From Porticoccaceae bacterium (GTDB lineage Bacteria > Pseudomonadota > Gammaproteobacteria > Pseudomonadales > Porticoccaceae): a DNA stretch of 37,125 nucleotides. The position numbers were made by a program, and so were the translations under genes. Below the pieces are notes generated by a model. That model saw nothing but the letters and a program-made list of their open reading frames with translations, made no database searches and was not told the origin of the DNA. Location of the stretch: NCBI GenBank assembly GCA_029246925.1, contig JAQWMF010000021.1:1-37125 (forward strand), read 5' to 3'. Positions 1 through 8,014 of the stretch are shown here, one piece after another (position 1 is the stretch's first letter; each line of letters starts with the position of its first letter).

Positions 1-296
1 GTAAAACCGGTACCCATCTGATAAAACTTTACCTGCGGGCAATGATCCCGCAGATAGATCTCTTCGCCAGACAGCTGCTCACCCTTAATAAACTGCACCA
101 CAGCGACTTTATGTCCATAACCCAACGCGCGCATCACCATACCAAAGGCAGAGCTAGTTTTACCCTTGCCATTGCCCGTCAGTAAAATAAACACGCCACG
201 CTCCAAAGAAGCAGACTCAATAGAGGCATCGATAGTCTCTTTCAGCTTCTGCATTTTGGTTTTGTGCTGTTCATTATTTTTTACTTTATTGTCCAT
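1..296 (-). CDS. cobO: Cob(I)yrinic acid a,c-diamide adenosyltransferase (CobO/BtuR), N-terminal part, truncated by the window edge
   Basis: Reading the - strand from ATG at 296..294: MDNKVKNNEQHKTKMQKLKETIDASIESASLERGVFILLTGNGKGKTSSAFGMVMRALGYGHKVAVVQFIKG..., with the CobO/BtuR P-loop (GNGKGKTSSAFG). Next to btuB and a B12 riboswitch. Confidence 0.9.
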   Translation of the reverse strand, partial: MDNKVKNNEQHKTKMQKLKETIDASIESASLERGVFILLTGNGKGKTSSAFGMVMRALGYGHKVAVVQFIKGEQLSGEEIYLRDHCPQVKFYQMGTGF

Positions 297-340
297 AAGC
301 TTCTCTAGTTATGGCCCCCAAAGAAGGCCATAGTTTACAG

Positions 341-2218
341 TTACAGGCTTGGGGTATAGGCTATGGTCAAGAATAACTCACGGCCCATTGAGCGGTAGTT
401 GCCCAAAAAACCACTGGCAGTAACATATTCTTTATCAGTTAAGTTATTAGCATTTACTTTGACTGCCCAGTTATCACTTAAGTCAAAGTTAGCGCGCAAG
501 GCTAATGTAGTATAACCGCCATATCTTACAGTATTAGCCGCATTGTCAAAGGTGTGACTTTGGCTATAAATAGAAAATCCAGCGCCAAAATTACCTGCAG
601 AATAATCAGCATCCAATGATGCTGAACGCTCAGCACGACGTCTTAATAGATTGCCGGTAGATTTATCTTCAGGATTCAACAAGGTTCCCGACAAGCCAAC
701 CATCCAACCAGCTACCTCAGTATCCAAAGAAAATTCAATTCCAGAAATTTCAACTTCTGCAGTTTGGTCTGTCGCCTGGGTTGCAAAATTGTACTGAATC
801 AAATTTTCCAACTGATTATTGAAAAGTGTTACACCAACAGTAGAACTATCCCAGTTCGCTTTTAACCCGACCTCGATATTTTTGGACTGTTCAGGTAAAA
901 AGTCAGGATTGCCTGAATCCGGATAATAAAGGTCATTAAAGGTTGGGGCTTTAAAACCCTCTCCATACGAACTAATAAGCCTTAAGTTATCATTAAGATC
1001 GACGCCAGCCAGCACTGAACCTGTGGTATGCATACCAAACTGCTCATTATCATCACGTCGCAGGCCGAAATTAGTCTCTATAGAACCAATATTTGACTGA
1101 TACTGAACAAATGCTGCTTTATTGTCTCTGCTACTTTCATCATAATCCTCAGAACTAACAACCTCATTATTTTGATAGTCAAAACCAAAAGATAGAGTAC
1201 TTTTATCGGCTAGGCTCAGGACGTTAAACCATGTTGCTTCAGTCTTCTCTGTGTTAAAAATACCATCATCACCTGTGTCACTTAAATTGATATTACGAGC
1301 AAATTCTTCAGCCTCATCAACACTTCTACCAAACTGAATATTACTAACCCAGGTATCGTTTATTTCATAATCTAAAGATGAAGATAATGATGCAATTTTT
1401 GTATCTGTGTAGATATCACAATCTTTAACATCCTGAACCCAGCCAACCCACGGGCCACAAGTCTTATCATAATCTGTGGTCGTGTCGTTACTCGTGTAGG
1501 AAAGCTTCCACTTAGCCTTGCCATCATCATATCGATAGCTGAAAGCCACACCATCATTGGTATGACCATCTTTATCACCATTTAAAGAAGATGCGTCATA
1601 AGTACTGTCAATACCATCAGTTTCGAAGGTATTTAGAAGCACAGAATAACTGTGAGGACCATTATTTGTACCCGCAGAAACTGTAGTCTCTTGGGTTCCA
1701 TTACTACCTGTAGAAGATTTTAAGAGCAGTGAATCTGACTCAGATGAATCACGGGTAATAATATTGACTACACCCCCAATTGCGTCCGCACCGTAGAGGT
1801 TTGACTTTGGGCCACGCACAATCTCAATACGCTCAATAGAGTTAGTATTAATCAAACCTAGGGTAGCACTTCCAAGCGTCGCGCTACCTATGCGAACACC
1901 ATCAACTAAAAATAGCGAATGATCTCCCTGATTACCTCTAATTGATAGGCTAGTAGCCGTACCCTTACCACCATTTCTTAGCAGAGAAACACCCGGTAAT
2001 CGCGCCATTAAGTCATATAGATCAGAGGCTTGATATCTTTCTATATCTTCGCGCTCTATTATGGAAATTGAACTTAGACTTTCTGAAACAATCGTTGGAA
2101 TTCTACTTTCAGTCACAATAATATTTTCAACATCTTGAACTTCTTCAGCATTCACCGAAGACAGCGCAAAAAACGGAACTAGGCTTAAACCTAGGGATAG
2201 ATTGATAAATTTTTTCAT
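341..2218 (-). CDS. btuB: TonB-dependent vitamin B12 outer-membrane receptor (BtuB-like)
   Basis: Signal peptide, TonB-box-like segment (DVENIIVTESR), plug domain (LPGVSLLRNGG...IRGNQGDHSLFLVDGVRIG...IERIEIVRGPKSNLYGADAIGGVVNIITR), C-terminal aromatic beta strand. Preceded by a cobalamin riboswitch. Confidence 0.9.
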   Translation of the reverse strand: MKKFINLSLGLSLVPFFALSSVNAEEVQDVENIIVTESRIPTIVSESLSSISIIEREDIERYQASDLYDLMARLPGVSLLRNGGKGTATSLSIRGNQGDHSLFLVDGVRIGSATLGSATLGLINTNSIERIEIVRGPKSNLYGADAIGGVVNIITRDSSESDSLLLKSSTGSNGTQETTVSAGTNNGPHSYSVLLNTFETDGIDSTYDASSLNGDKDGHTNDGVAFSYRYDDGKAKWKLSYTSNDTTTDYDKTCGPWVGWVQDVKDCDIYTDTKIASLSSSLDYEINDTWVSNIQFGRSVDEAEEFARNINLSDTGDDGIFNTEKTEATWFNVLSLADKSTLSFGFDYQNNEVVSSEDYDESSRDNKAAFVQYQSNIGSIETNFGLRRDDNEQFGMHTTGSVLAGVDLNDNLRLISSYGEGFKAPTFNDLYYPDSGNPDFLPEQSKNIEVGLKANWDSSTVGVTLFNNQLENLIQYNFATQATDQTAEVEISGIEFSLDTEVAGWMVGLSGTLLNPEDKSTGNLLRRRAERSASLDADYSAGNFGAGFSIYSQSHTFDNAANTVRYGGYTTLALRANFDLSDNWAVKVNANNLTDKEYVTASGFLGNYRSMGRELFLTIAYTPSL

Positions 2219-2316
2219 TATAAGAACCTGTGTACTCTCACCCGAGCATAATTATTTTAGTTTTTCACAGGGTATAGACAGGCAAATAGACAGCAAAAAC
2301 TGTCGACCAGCACAAG

Positions 2317-2331
2317 ACCACACCCCGTGGT
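2317..2331 (-). promoter_or_regulatory. Small hairpin just 3' of the riboswitch core, possible part of the expression platform
   Basis: Perfect 5-bp inverted repeat ACCAC-N5-GTGGT (2317-2321/2327-2331), followed downstream on the - strand by a second one (GACAG/CTGTC at 2289-2293/2300-2304). Confidence 0.35.
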
Positions 2332-2340
2332 TTGTCTGCA

Positions 2341-2535
2341 TAGCGACAGGCCGGTCTCCGGACTTGTAAGTGAGCCACTACTTAGTGTCTCTGCTAGATT
2401 ACCTTCCCATGCCTCATTGGAGCACAGTGGTCATACAACCTAACATTCTTACCTACCGTTGCGGGGGCAGTATTGGAATAGCTGGATCTTTTACTAACAA
2501 AAGAACAAACGCACCAATTTCCCGTTTCACTCTTC
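2341..2535 (-). promoter_or_regulatory. Cobalamin (AdoCbl-type) riboswitch upstream of btuB
   Basis: On the - strand: ...AAACGGGAAATTGGTGCG...CTGCCCCCGCAACGGTAGG...ATGGGAAGG...AAGTCCGGAGACCGGCC. These match the conserved GGGAA..GGTG, CCCCGCAAC and AGUCCGGAGACCGGCC blocks. The leader precedes btuB on the same strand. Boundaries approximate. Confidence 0.9.
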
Positions 2536-2623
2536 GATTTAAGAATTCAATCAAAGAGAACCTGTTGCCGAAGCAAGTGGCAATTTAACCATAGAAAAAC
2601 CAGAAGTTAAACCACTTAATTAA

Positions 2624-3994
2624 TTATGATAAAGCCTCTAGGGCTTGGTTGACTGTGCGCACCGCGGTCACTTTCATACCCTTAATGGGCTGTTTAGGCT
2701 TATTGCCAGCAGGGATAATAGCGTGTTTAAACCCATGTTTCGCTGCCTCGCGTAAGCGCTCCTGACCATTAGCCACGGGCCTAATCTCCCCTGCCAAACC
2801 CACCTCACCAAACACCACAAGGTCTTCAGGCAGCGGACTATCTCTAAAACTGGAAATAACCGCCATTATTAGAGCTAAGTCAGCACTGGTCTCTAGCACT
2901 TTGACTCCGCCAACTACATTGACAAAAACATCTTGATCCCCAGCCATAATGCCGCCGTGCCGATGCAGTACTGCCAATAGCATAGATAAGCGATTATGAT
3001 CCAAACCCACGGTTACCCGACGCGGATTTCCCAAATGGCTATCATCGACCAATGCCTGCAATTCAACCAAAAGAGGTCTTGTCCCCTCCCAAACCACCAT
3101 GACCACACTGCCTGAAGAGACATCTTCACCACGCTGAAGGAAAATTGCCGAGGGGTTAGCCACTTCAACCATCCCTTTATCGGTCATGGCAAAAACCCCA
3201 AGCTCATTGACTGCGCCAAAGCGGTTTTTATGACTGCGCAGGGTTCTAAACTGGCTATCACTGTTACCCTCAAGCATTAATGAGCAGTCAATCATATGCT
3301 CAAGCACTTTCGGCCCTGCTAATGAGCCGTCCTTGGTCACATGACCCACCAAAATCAATACGGTATTGGTCTGTTTGGCATAGCGCACCAACATGGAGGC
3401 ACTTTCACGCACCTGCGAGACACTACCAGGGGCTGATGTGACCTCTTCCATATGCATTACTTGAATGGAATCGATTACCATAATCTTAGGTTTTTTCTGC
3501 TGAGCCACTGCACAGACAGTTTCTACCGAAGTTTCAGCCATGATTTCTAGCTTATCCGTGGGCAGCTGCAATCGTGACGCGCGCATGGCCACCTGCTGAG
3601 GTGATTCCTCACCGGTAATATAGAGTGCAGATTCTGTATCTGCTAACTTACATAAGGTCTGCAATAGTAATGTACTCTTCCCGGCCCCAGGTTCACCCCC
3701 CACCAAAATCACTGAGCCCGGCACCAAGCCACCGCCCAATACCAAATCCAACTCGCCCACTGAGGTGCTTATTCGAGGGATTTCATCCAGAGTAATTTCC
3801 GCCAGTGTTTTCACCTGACCATCAACCGCTGCCGCAAAACCCGTTCTTGATATAGGCGATGAGCGAGTCGCCGCCCCAAGGCGGACCTCAGCTAAGGTAT
3901 TCCATGCCTGACAGTCATTACACTGCCCCTGCCACTTACGATAATCCGAGCCACAGTCATTACAGACATAGGCTGTTTTGGTTTTAGTAGACAA
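2624..3994 (-). CDS. radA: DNA repair protein RadA/Sms
   Basis: N-terminal C4 zinc finger (TAYVCNDCGSDYRKWQGQCNDCQAWNT), Walker A GGEPGAGKSTLLLQ, RadA KNRFG motif (HKNRFGAVNELGVF), Lon-like C-terminal domain. The track extends to 4135, but a TTG at 3994 with GGAG 8 nt upstream gives the expected RadA N-terminus (STKTKTAYVCNDCG). Confidence 0.93.
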   Translation of the reverse strand: MSTKTKTAYVCNDCGSDYRKWQGQCNDCQAWNTLAEVRLGAATRSSPISRTGFAAAVDGQVKTLAEITLDEIPRISTSVGELDLVLGGGLVPGSVILVGGEPGAGKSTLLLQTLCKLADTESALYITGEESPQQVAMRASRLQLPTDKLEIMAETSVETVCAVAQQKKPKIMVIDSIQVMHMEEVTSAPGSVSQVRESASMLVRYAKQTNTVLILVGHVTKDGSLAGPKVLEHMIDCSLMLEGNSDSQFRTLRSHKNRFGAVNELGVFAMTDKGMVEVANPSAIFLQRGEDVSSGSVVMVVWEGTRPLLVELQALVDDSHLGNPRRVTVGLDHNRLSMLLAVLHRHGGIMAGDQDVFVNVVGGVKVLETSADLALIMAVISSFRDSPLPEDLVVFGEVGLAGEIRPVANGQERLREAAKHGFKHAIIPAGNKPKQPIKGMKVTAVRTVNQALEALS

Positions 3995-4008
3995 ACACTT
4001 AACTCCAT

Positions 4009-4028
4009 TACTGTTTTTATATACAGTA
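4009..4028. promoter_or_regulatory. LexA (SOS) box
   Basis: TACTGTTTTTATATACAGTA: CTGT-N8-ACAG core inside a 20-mer with TACTGT/ACAGTA ends, very close to the E. coli consensus TACTGTATATATATACAGTA. 15 bp upstream of the radA TTG start, in the radA/DnaT-like divergent region. Confidence 0.85.
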
Positions 4029-4122
4029 ACCGAAACAGGCATTATTTTCAATCTCAATTTACTGTAAACATTAGTCAGAAAAGTTATATTTTCTCGTTCA
4101 TTGGGATTGTTTCTGATAGAGT

Positions 4123-5244
4123 ATGAGCATGTCATTAATACCTGAAAAATCCATCATATTTTCGCCAACCTTAGCAGCAACCCTAGGTTTAGAGGAGGCA
4201 ATACTACTTCAGATACTGCAAGAGTGCGTCAGCCACTCTGAACAGGTAACCAGTAGTGGTTTTGCGTGGACATCCATATCAGGCGAAAAGCTACAGGCGC
4301 TGAGCCCCTTCTGGAATGAACAGGATATTCGACGATTAACCGCGAGCTTGCACGAAAAAGGTCTACTACTTGTTGGCGGCGGAGCATTTGTTACCCGTCA
4401 AGAATTTCGCTTTGCCTTTAATGAAAATAGTTCGACCTCAAGTAGCCCTAAAGCACGCATTAAACCGCCGCAGACAACACCAAAAGCACACTCAGCACAG
4501 ACCATTGGTAATAGCTGGCAACCCAGCCAAGATTGCCTGCGACAGCTTGCACAGCTGGGGGTAACCAATGAATTTGCCTACCAACAGATTCCCCAATTTG
4601 TCACCTATTGGCGCAACCGCAATGTGCCTCGCCACAGTTGGGAGGCAAAATTTATTAAAGAAGTGTGGCGCAACTGGCAGCAAGCTGAAGCGATCAATCA
4701 TCGTAAAAACAAACAACAGCCCATGATCGGCGACTGGTATCCCTCGCAAGACGCACTGGATATCCTTTGCAAACAGGGCTCGATCAATGGCAACTTTATT
4801 GAAGATGCCATTCCTGAATTTATTCTCTACTGGCGCGGTACAGGAGAGGCCTCAAGCACTTGGGATTCTAAGTTTGTACAGCATGTTCGACGCCAGTGGC
4901 AGTTCTTTAATGGCATGATGAATCAAGATAAAACACCAAAGACAATGAGTGCTGCATGGAAGCCCAACGAGTCAGTATATGATGTATTACAAATGGCCAA
5001 TATCGATCGCAATTTCGCCGAAAGACTAATCCCTGAATTTGTGCTTTACTGGCAAGAAAATGGCTCTGCACAGTGCTCGTGGAGCACTAAATTTTTACAA
5101 TATGTTAAACGTCAGTGGGCGCGACATATTCAACCCCAGACAGCGGACAATAACTATGGCAAGCAACAAGGATCTAGTTCAACAGGTCGTATCCGAGATC
5201 GCAACATCATCGACGCGCTCTCAGACAGAAGCTGGGCATCCTGA
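4123..5244 (+). CDS. Protein with N-terminal winged-helix-like region and three tandem DnaT-like ssDNA-binding domains
   Basis: Three aligned ~56-aa repeats: WQPSQDCLRQLAQLGVTNEFAYQQIPQFVTYWRNRNVPRHSWEAKFIKEVWRNWQQ, WYPSQDALDILCKQGSINGNFIEDAIPEFILYWRGTGEASSTWDSKFVQHVRRQWQ, WKPNESVYDVLQMANIDRNFAERLIPEFVLYWQENGSAQCSWSTKFLQYVKRQWA. They fit the DnaT C-terminal domain pattern (W.P....L......F......F..YW......W...F...V...W). Confidence 0.82.
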   Translation: MSMSLIPEKSIIFSPTLAATLGLEEAILLQILQECVSHSEQVTSSGFAWTSISGEKLQALSPFWNEQDIRRLTASLHEKGLLLVGGGAFVTRQEFRFAFNENSSTSSSPKARIKPPQTTPKAHSAQTIGNSWQPSQDCLRQLAQLGVTNEFAYQQIPQFVTYWRNRNVPRHSWEAKFIKEVWRNWQQAEAINHRKNKQQPMIGDWYPSQDALDILCKQGSINGNFIEDAIPEFILYWRGTGEASSTWDSKFVQHVRRQWQFFNGMMNQDKTPKTMSAAWKPNESVYDVLQMANIDRNFAERLIPEFVLYWQENGSAQCSWSTKFLQYVKRQWARHIQPQTADNNYGKQQGSSSTGRIRDRNIIDALSDRSWAS

Positions 5245-5821
5245 TAATGGGCCTCAGAATCCGCACCTGATTGATGCTATCAATCAGGTGTTTGCGCTGT
5301 TTCAAATTAACTACCATAACCAGTATTTCAGTGCCTTTGGCGATAACACTAAATCAGAAAATTTAGCTAAAAATCTATGGCTTAATAAGTTATCTCAATT
5401 TAGTGACGAGACTATTTGTGGGGCGGCAGAAAAAATTATTGCCGACAATGATTACCTACCCACACTGCATAAAATGCTTGAAGCCTGTCGCCAAGTAGGC
5501 ATGCCAAAAGGTCTGCCTACCCCGCGCAATGCCTATATGGAAGCCTGTAACAAACCTAGCCCCAAAGCGGCGCAGGATTGGTCACATGCGGCAGTTTATC
5601 TTGCAGGTCGAGACTGCGGATGGCATCTACTTGCCAATGAGATAGAGCGAAAAGCCTTCCCGCTATTTAATGAGTGCTATCAGAACTACTGTGATCTTGT
5701 GTTAGCTGGGGATCAGTTAACCATTGAACCACCCAAAGAATTACCTGAAACCTCTGCAAAAAAAGCTAGTCATCAACAAAACCTCGAACAACTTAAGAAG
5801 TTAAAGCAATTAATCGACTGA
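5156..5821 (+). CDS. Lambda replication protein P-like (putative DnaB helicase loader)
   Basis: MASNKDLVQQVVSEI...INQVFALFQINYHNQYFSAFGD...NLAKNLWLNKLSQFSDETICGAAEKIIADNDYLPTLHKMLEACR...LPTPRNAYMEAC resembles the phage replication protein P family. ATG at 5156 is more likely than the track start at 5039; overlaps the upstream DnaT-like gene by 89 nt. Confidence 0.75.
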   Translation: MASNKDLVQQVVSEIATSSTRSQTEAGHPDNGPQNPHLIDAINQVFALFQINYHNQYFSAFGDNTKSENLAKNLWLNKLSQFSDETICGAAEKIIADNDYLPTLHKMLEACRQVGMPKGLPTPRNAYMEACNKPSPKAAQDWSHAAVYLAGRDCGWHLLANEIERKAFPLFNECYQNYCDLVLAGDQLTIEPPKELPETSAKKASHQQNLEQLKKLKQLID

Positions 5822-5843
5822 TTTTATGTAGACGCCATACTAT

Positions 5844-6341
5844 TTAGGGATAGGCAACAAATACCGAACGCTCTTGCTTCGCCATTTCAATACCATCAAT
5901 ACCTATGGCGGTTAATCGCCAACCGTTGGCAATCAATTCTCCTTCCTTAAAGGATCGATCATTAGCAAATAAACGGTTGGATTTGGAACCCTCGGCGAAG
6001 TACATATGACCGCTTATCTCCAATATAGGCAATGCTAATGGATCAGGCTCAACAAACAACGGAGATTGATTAGGTTGCTCCTCAATTGCTTCCGGTATTG
6101 ATACGCTATCAGGTTCGCTTTTGCTTGGCTGGCTAGGTGGCTTCAAAACATCCAGATAAATCACTAGCACTAAACTAAGAATCGCCACAAAAACAAAAGC
6201 CAATACAACAATCGTCTTGCTAGATGATGGCTTCTGCTCATAGGGGTCCCAACGGGCACTAGCAAAATCTTCCAAATCTTTGGGGTCATCGCGCAATCGA
6301 TCTTGCTCAGCTTTTTTAAGCGCGTTCAATATAAAAGACAT
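5844..6341 (-). CDS. gspB: Type II secretion assembly protein GspB
   Basis: MSFILNALKKAEQDR N-terminus, single TM helix, C-terminal GspB-like domain (GHMYFAEGSKSNRLFANDRSFKEGELIANGWRLTAIGIDGIEM). Abuts gspA. Confidence 0.88.
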   Translation of the reverse strand: MSFILNALKKAEQDRLRDDPKDLEDFASARWDPYEQKPSSSKTIVVLAFVFVAILSLVLVIYLDVLKPPSQPSKSEPDSVSIPEAIEEQPNQSPLFVEPDPLALPILEISGHMYFAEGSKSNRLFANDRSFKEGELIANGWRLTAIGIDGIEMAKQERSVFVAYP

Positions 6342-8005
6342 TAAATATTATCCTCTGCAACCTGATCACCGCTTAATCGCGGCGTCGAAGGATTAATCAA
6401 CTGATTAAGCTTCATAACAGTCTGCCGACCAACAACGCCATCCGCTCGGATTCCTTGTTGCTTTTGAAAAGCTAACACCTGATCACGAACTGCTTCGTTG
6501 TAATAACCACCAGTAATCAACGGCAAATAATGACTATCGACAAGTTGTAACTGTGACTGCAGCCAGTTAAGCGCCGACAGGTCTTTATCCCCTAGACGCA
6601 AACTTTGAATATCGGAAGGCCTGTACCAAAGATAAAGATATGATCCATTCCAGCGATCGCTAAACCACTCTAAAGATTCACGACGCTCTCCAGCGGCAGT
6701 CTTTAATAACACCGACTCATTATCTAAGGCGCTTAATAGGTAGCTTTTTAAGCGTCCATTATCCTCTTGAATCCATACAATACCGGGTCTATCTATAGTT
6801 ATTAATTTAGACACTTCGGTATGGGTCAGTTTTTCAGCTCCCAGATCATTGACAGTCGCAAGGGCATAGACCTCTTCTTCTGAAAATAAGGGCTCAACTT
6901 CAATCGACCAACTTGCAAAAAGATCAGAAAATGGATTATTCATTGTGGGCGGCGGCGCTGCAACCTGCTCACTAGGCTCTATTAAAATTTCTTCAGATTC
7001 GACAAGCTCAAATAAGGCCTGAGTGTGCTCTATAGTTTTGGAGTCTAAATTGACAACAGGTTCAGCTTCCTCAAAAGGAATATCTGCTTCGTTAGAGCCA
7101 TAGCGATCAGCAACTAGTACAGTGAGAATTCCTGCAAGCAATAGCGTCACTAACCACCTACCGGATGATTTGTTTTCCACAAATTGCGTATCAAATATTT
7201 CCACAGCAGCTTTCTTAACCAATTTAGCCGATACCGTTTTAACCCCTGTGGCATAGGCAGCAAGCAATGCATGATGGCAGATAAGGTTTATCAGTCGAGG
7301 GACACCTTTGGTAAGCTTGTATAATGCTGTCATAGCCGCATTTTCAAAGATAGCGCGATTGGCACCCGCATGATGCAAACGATGATTTACATAGTTGGAT
7401 ACATCTGATTTAGCCAATGGCAAAAGGTGAAAACGGGCAACTACACGCTGATTAAGCTGTCGCTGATCTTTTTGAGCGAGGGTTTCTAAAAGCTCTGGTT
7501 GACCTACCAATAAAATATGCAGCAGTTTATGCGTCGCTGTTTCAAGGTTACTTAATAGGCGCAGTATTTCCAATACCTCGGGGCTTAAATTCTGCGCCTC
7601 TTCAATAACCACCAAGGTTTTCTTACCCCCAGTATGAGCTTCAATAAGATCGCTGTTTAGGGCATCAATACAATTTTTTGTAAGAGAGGTTTTTGATGAC
7701 TTAGGCAACTCAATGCCAAGCTCCTGACAGATACTTGCCAATACATCGGTTACCTCAAAGGTGCTATTAAGCACATAGGCTACCCGCACATGAGCAGGGA
7801 GACGTTTAAGCAACGTACGTGTCAGGGTGGTTTTACCGGTGCCCACCTCGCCAGTGAGCAATACGAACCCGCCCTCGCGATCAAGGCCATACTTTAGATG
7901 CGCTACAGCCTGACGATGCTGGCTACTGGGATATAAAAATCCCGGATCCGGAACAATCGAGAACGGCTCACAATTAAGGGCAAAATACTGCTGGTATATG
8001 CTCAT
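6341..8005 (-). CDS. gspA: GspA/ExeA-type AAA ATPase with C-terminal peptidoglycan-binding domain
   Basis: YFALNCEPFSIVPDPGFLYPSSQHRQAVAHLKYGL, Walker A TGEVGTGKTTLTR, and PG_binding_1-like C-terminus (YNEAVRDQVLAFQKQQGIRADGVVGRQTVMKLNQ). Confidence 0.92.
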   Translation of the reverse strand: MSIYQQYFALNCEPFSIVPDPGFLYPSSQHRQAVAHLKYGLDREGGFVLLTGEVGTGKTTLTRTLLKRLPAHVRVAYVLNSTFEVTDVLASICQELGIELPKSSKTSLTKNCIDALNSDLIEAHTGGKKTLVVIEEAQNLSPEVLEILRLLSNLETATHKLLHILLVGQPELLETLAQKDQRQLNQRVVARFHLLPLAKSDVSNYVNHRLHHAGANRAIFENAAMTALYKLTKGVPRLINLICHHALLAAYATGVKTVSAKLVKKAAVEIFDTQFVENKSSGRWLVTLLLAGILTVLVADRYGSNEADIPFEEAEPVVNLDSKTIEHTQALFELVESEEILIEPSEQVAAPPPTMNNPFSDLFASWSIEVEPLFSEEEVYALATVNDLGAEKLTHTEVSKLITIDRPGIVWIQEDNGRLKSYLLSALDNESVLLKTAAGERRESLEWFSDRWNGSYLYLWYRPSDIQSLRLGDKDLSALNWLQSQLQLVDSHYLPLITGGYYNEAVRDQVLAFQKQQGIRADGVVGRQTVMKLNQLINPSTPRLSGDQVAEDNI

Positions 8006-8014
8006 AATTCACGC

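Noticed and set aside
1372-1581. 69-aa - strand ORF inside btuB
   Set aside because: Same-strand alternative frame within btuB, low complexity, no start context or homology.
2370-2588. 72-aa + strand ORF
   Set aside because: Antisense to the cobalamin riboswitch; no family resemblance and the RNA signal explains the sequence conservation.
4061-4078. Possible second LexA half-site (ACTGTAAACATTAGTCAG)
   Set aside because: Only one CTGT half fits; the second half is GTCAG with wrong sequence, so it does not meet CTGT-N8-ACAG.
5039-5155. Extended N-terminus of the P-like ORF in the track
   Set aside because: Upstream 39 codons lie within the DnaT-like gene's third repeat in another frame and lack P-family resemblance; ATG 5156 fits better.
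4123-5821. Prophage remnant
   Set aside because: Although the genes are DnaT/lambda-P-like, there is no integrase, repressor, structural or lysis gene nearby and flanks are core genes; domestication is more likely than a live or recent phage.
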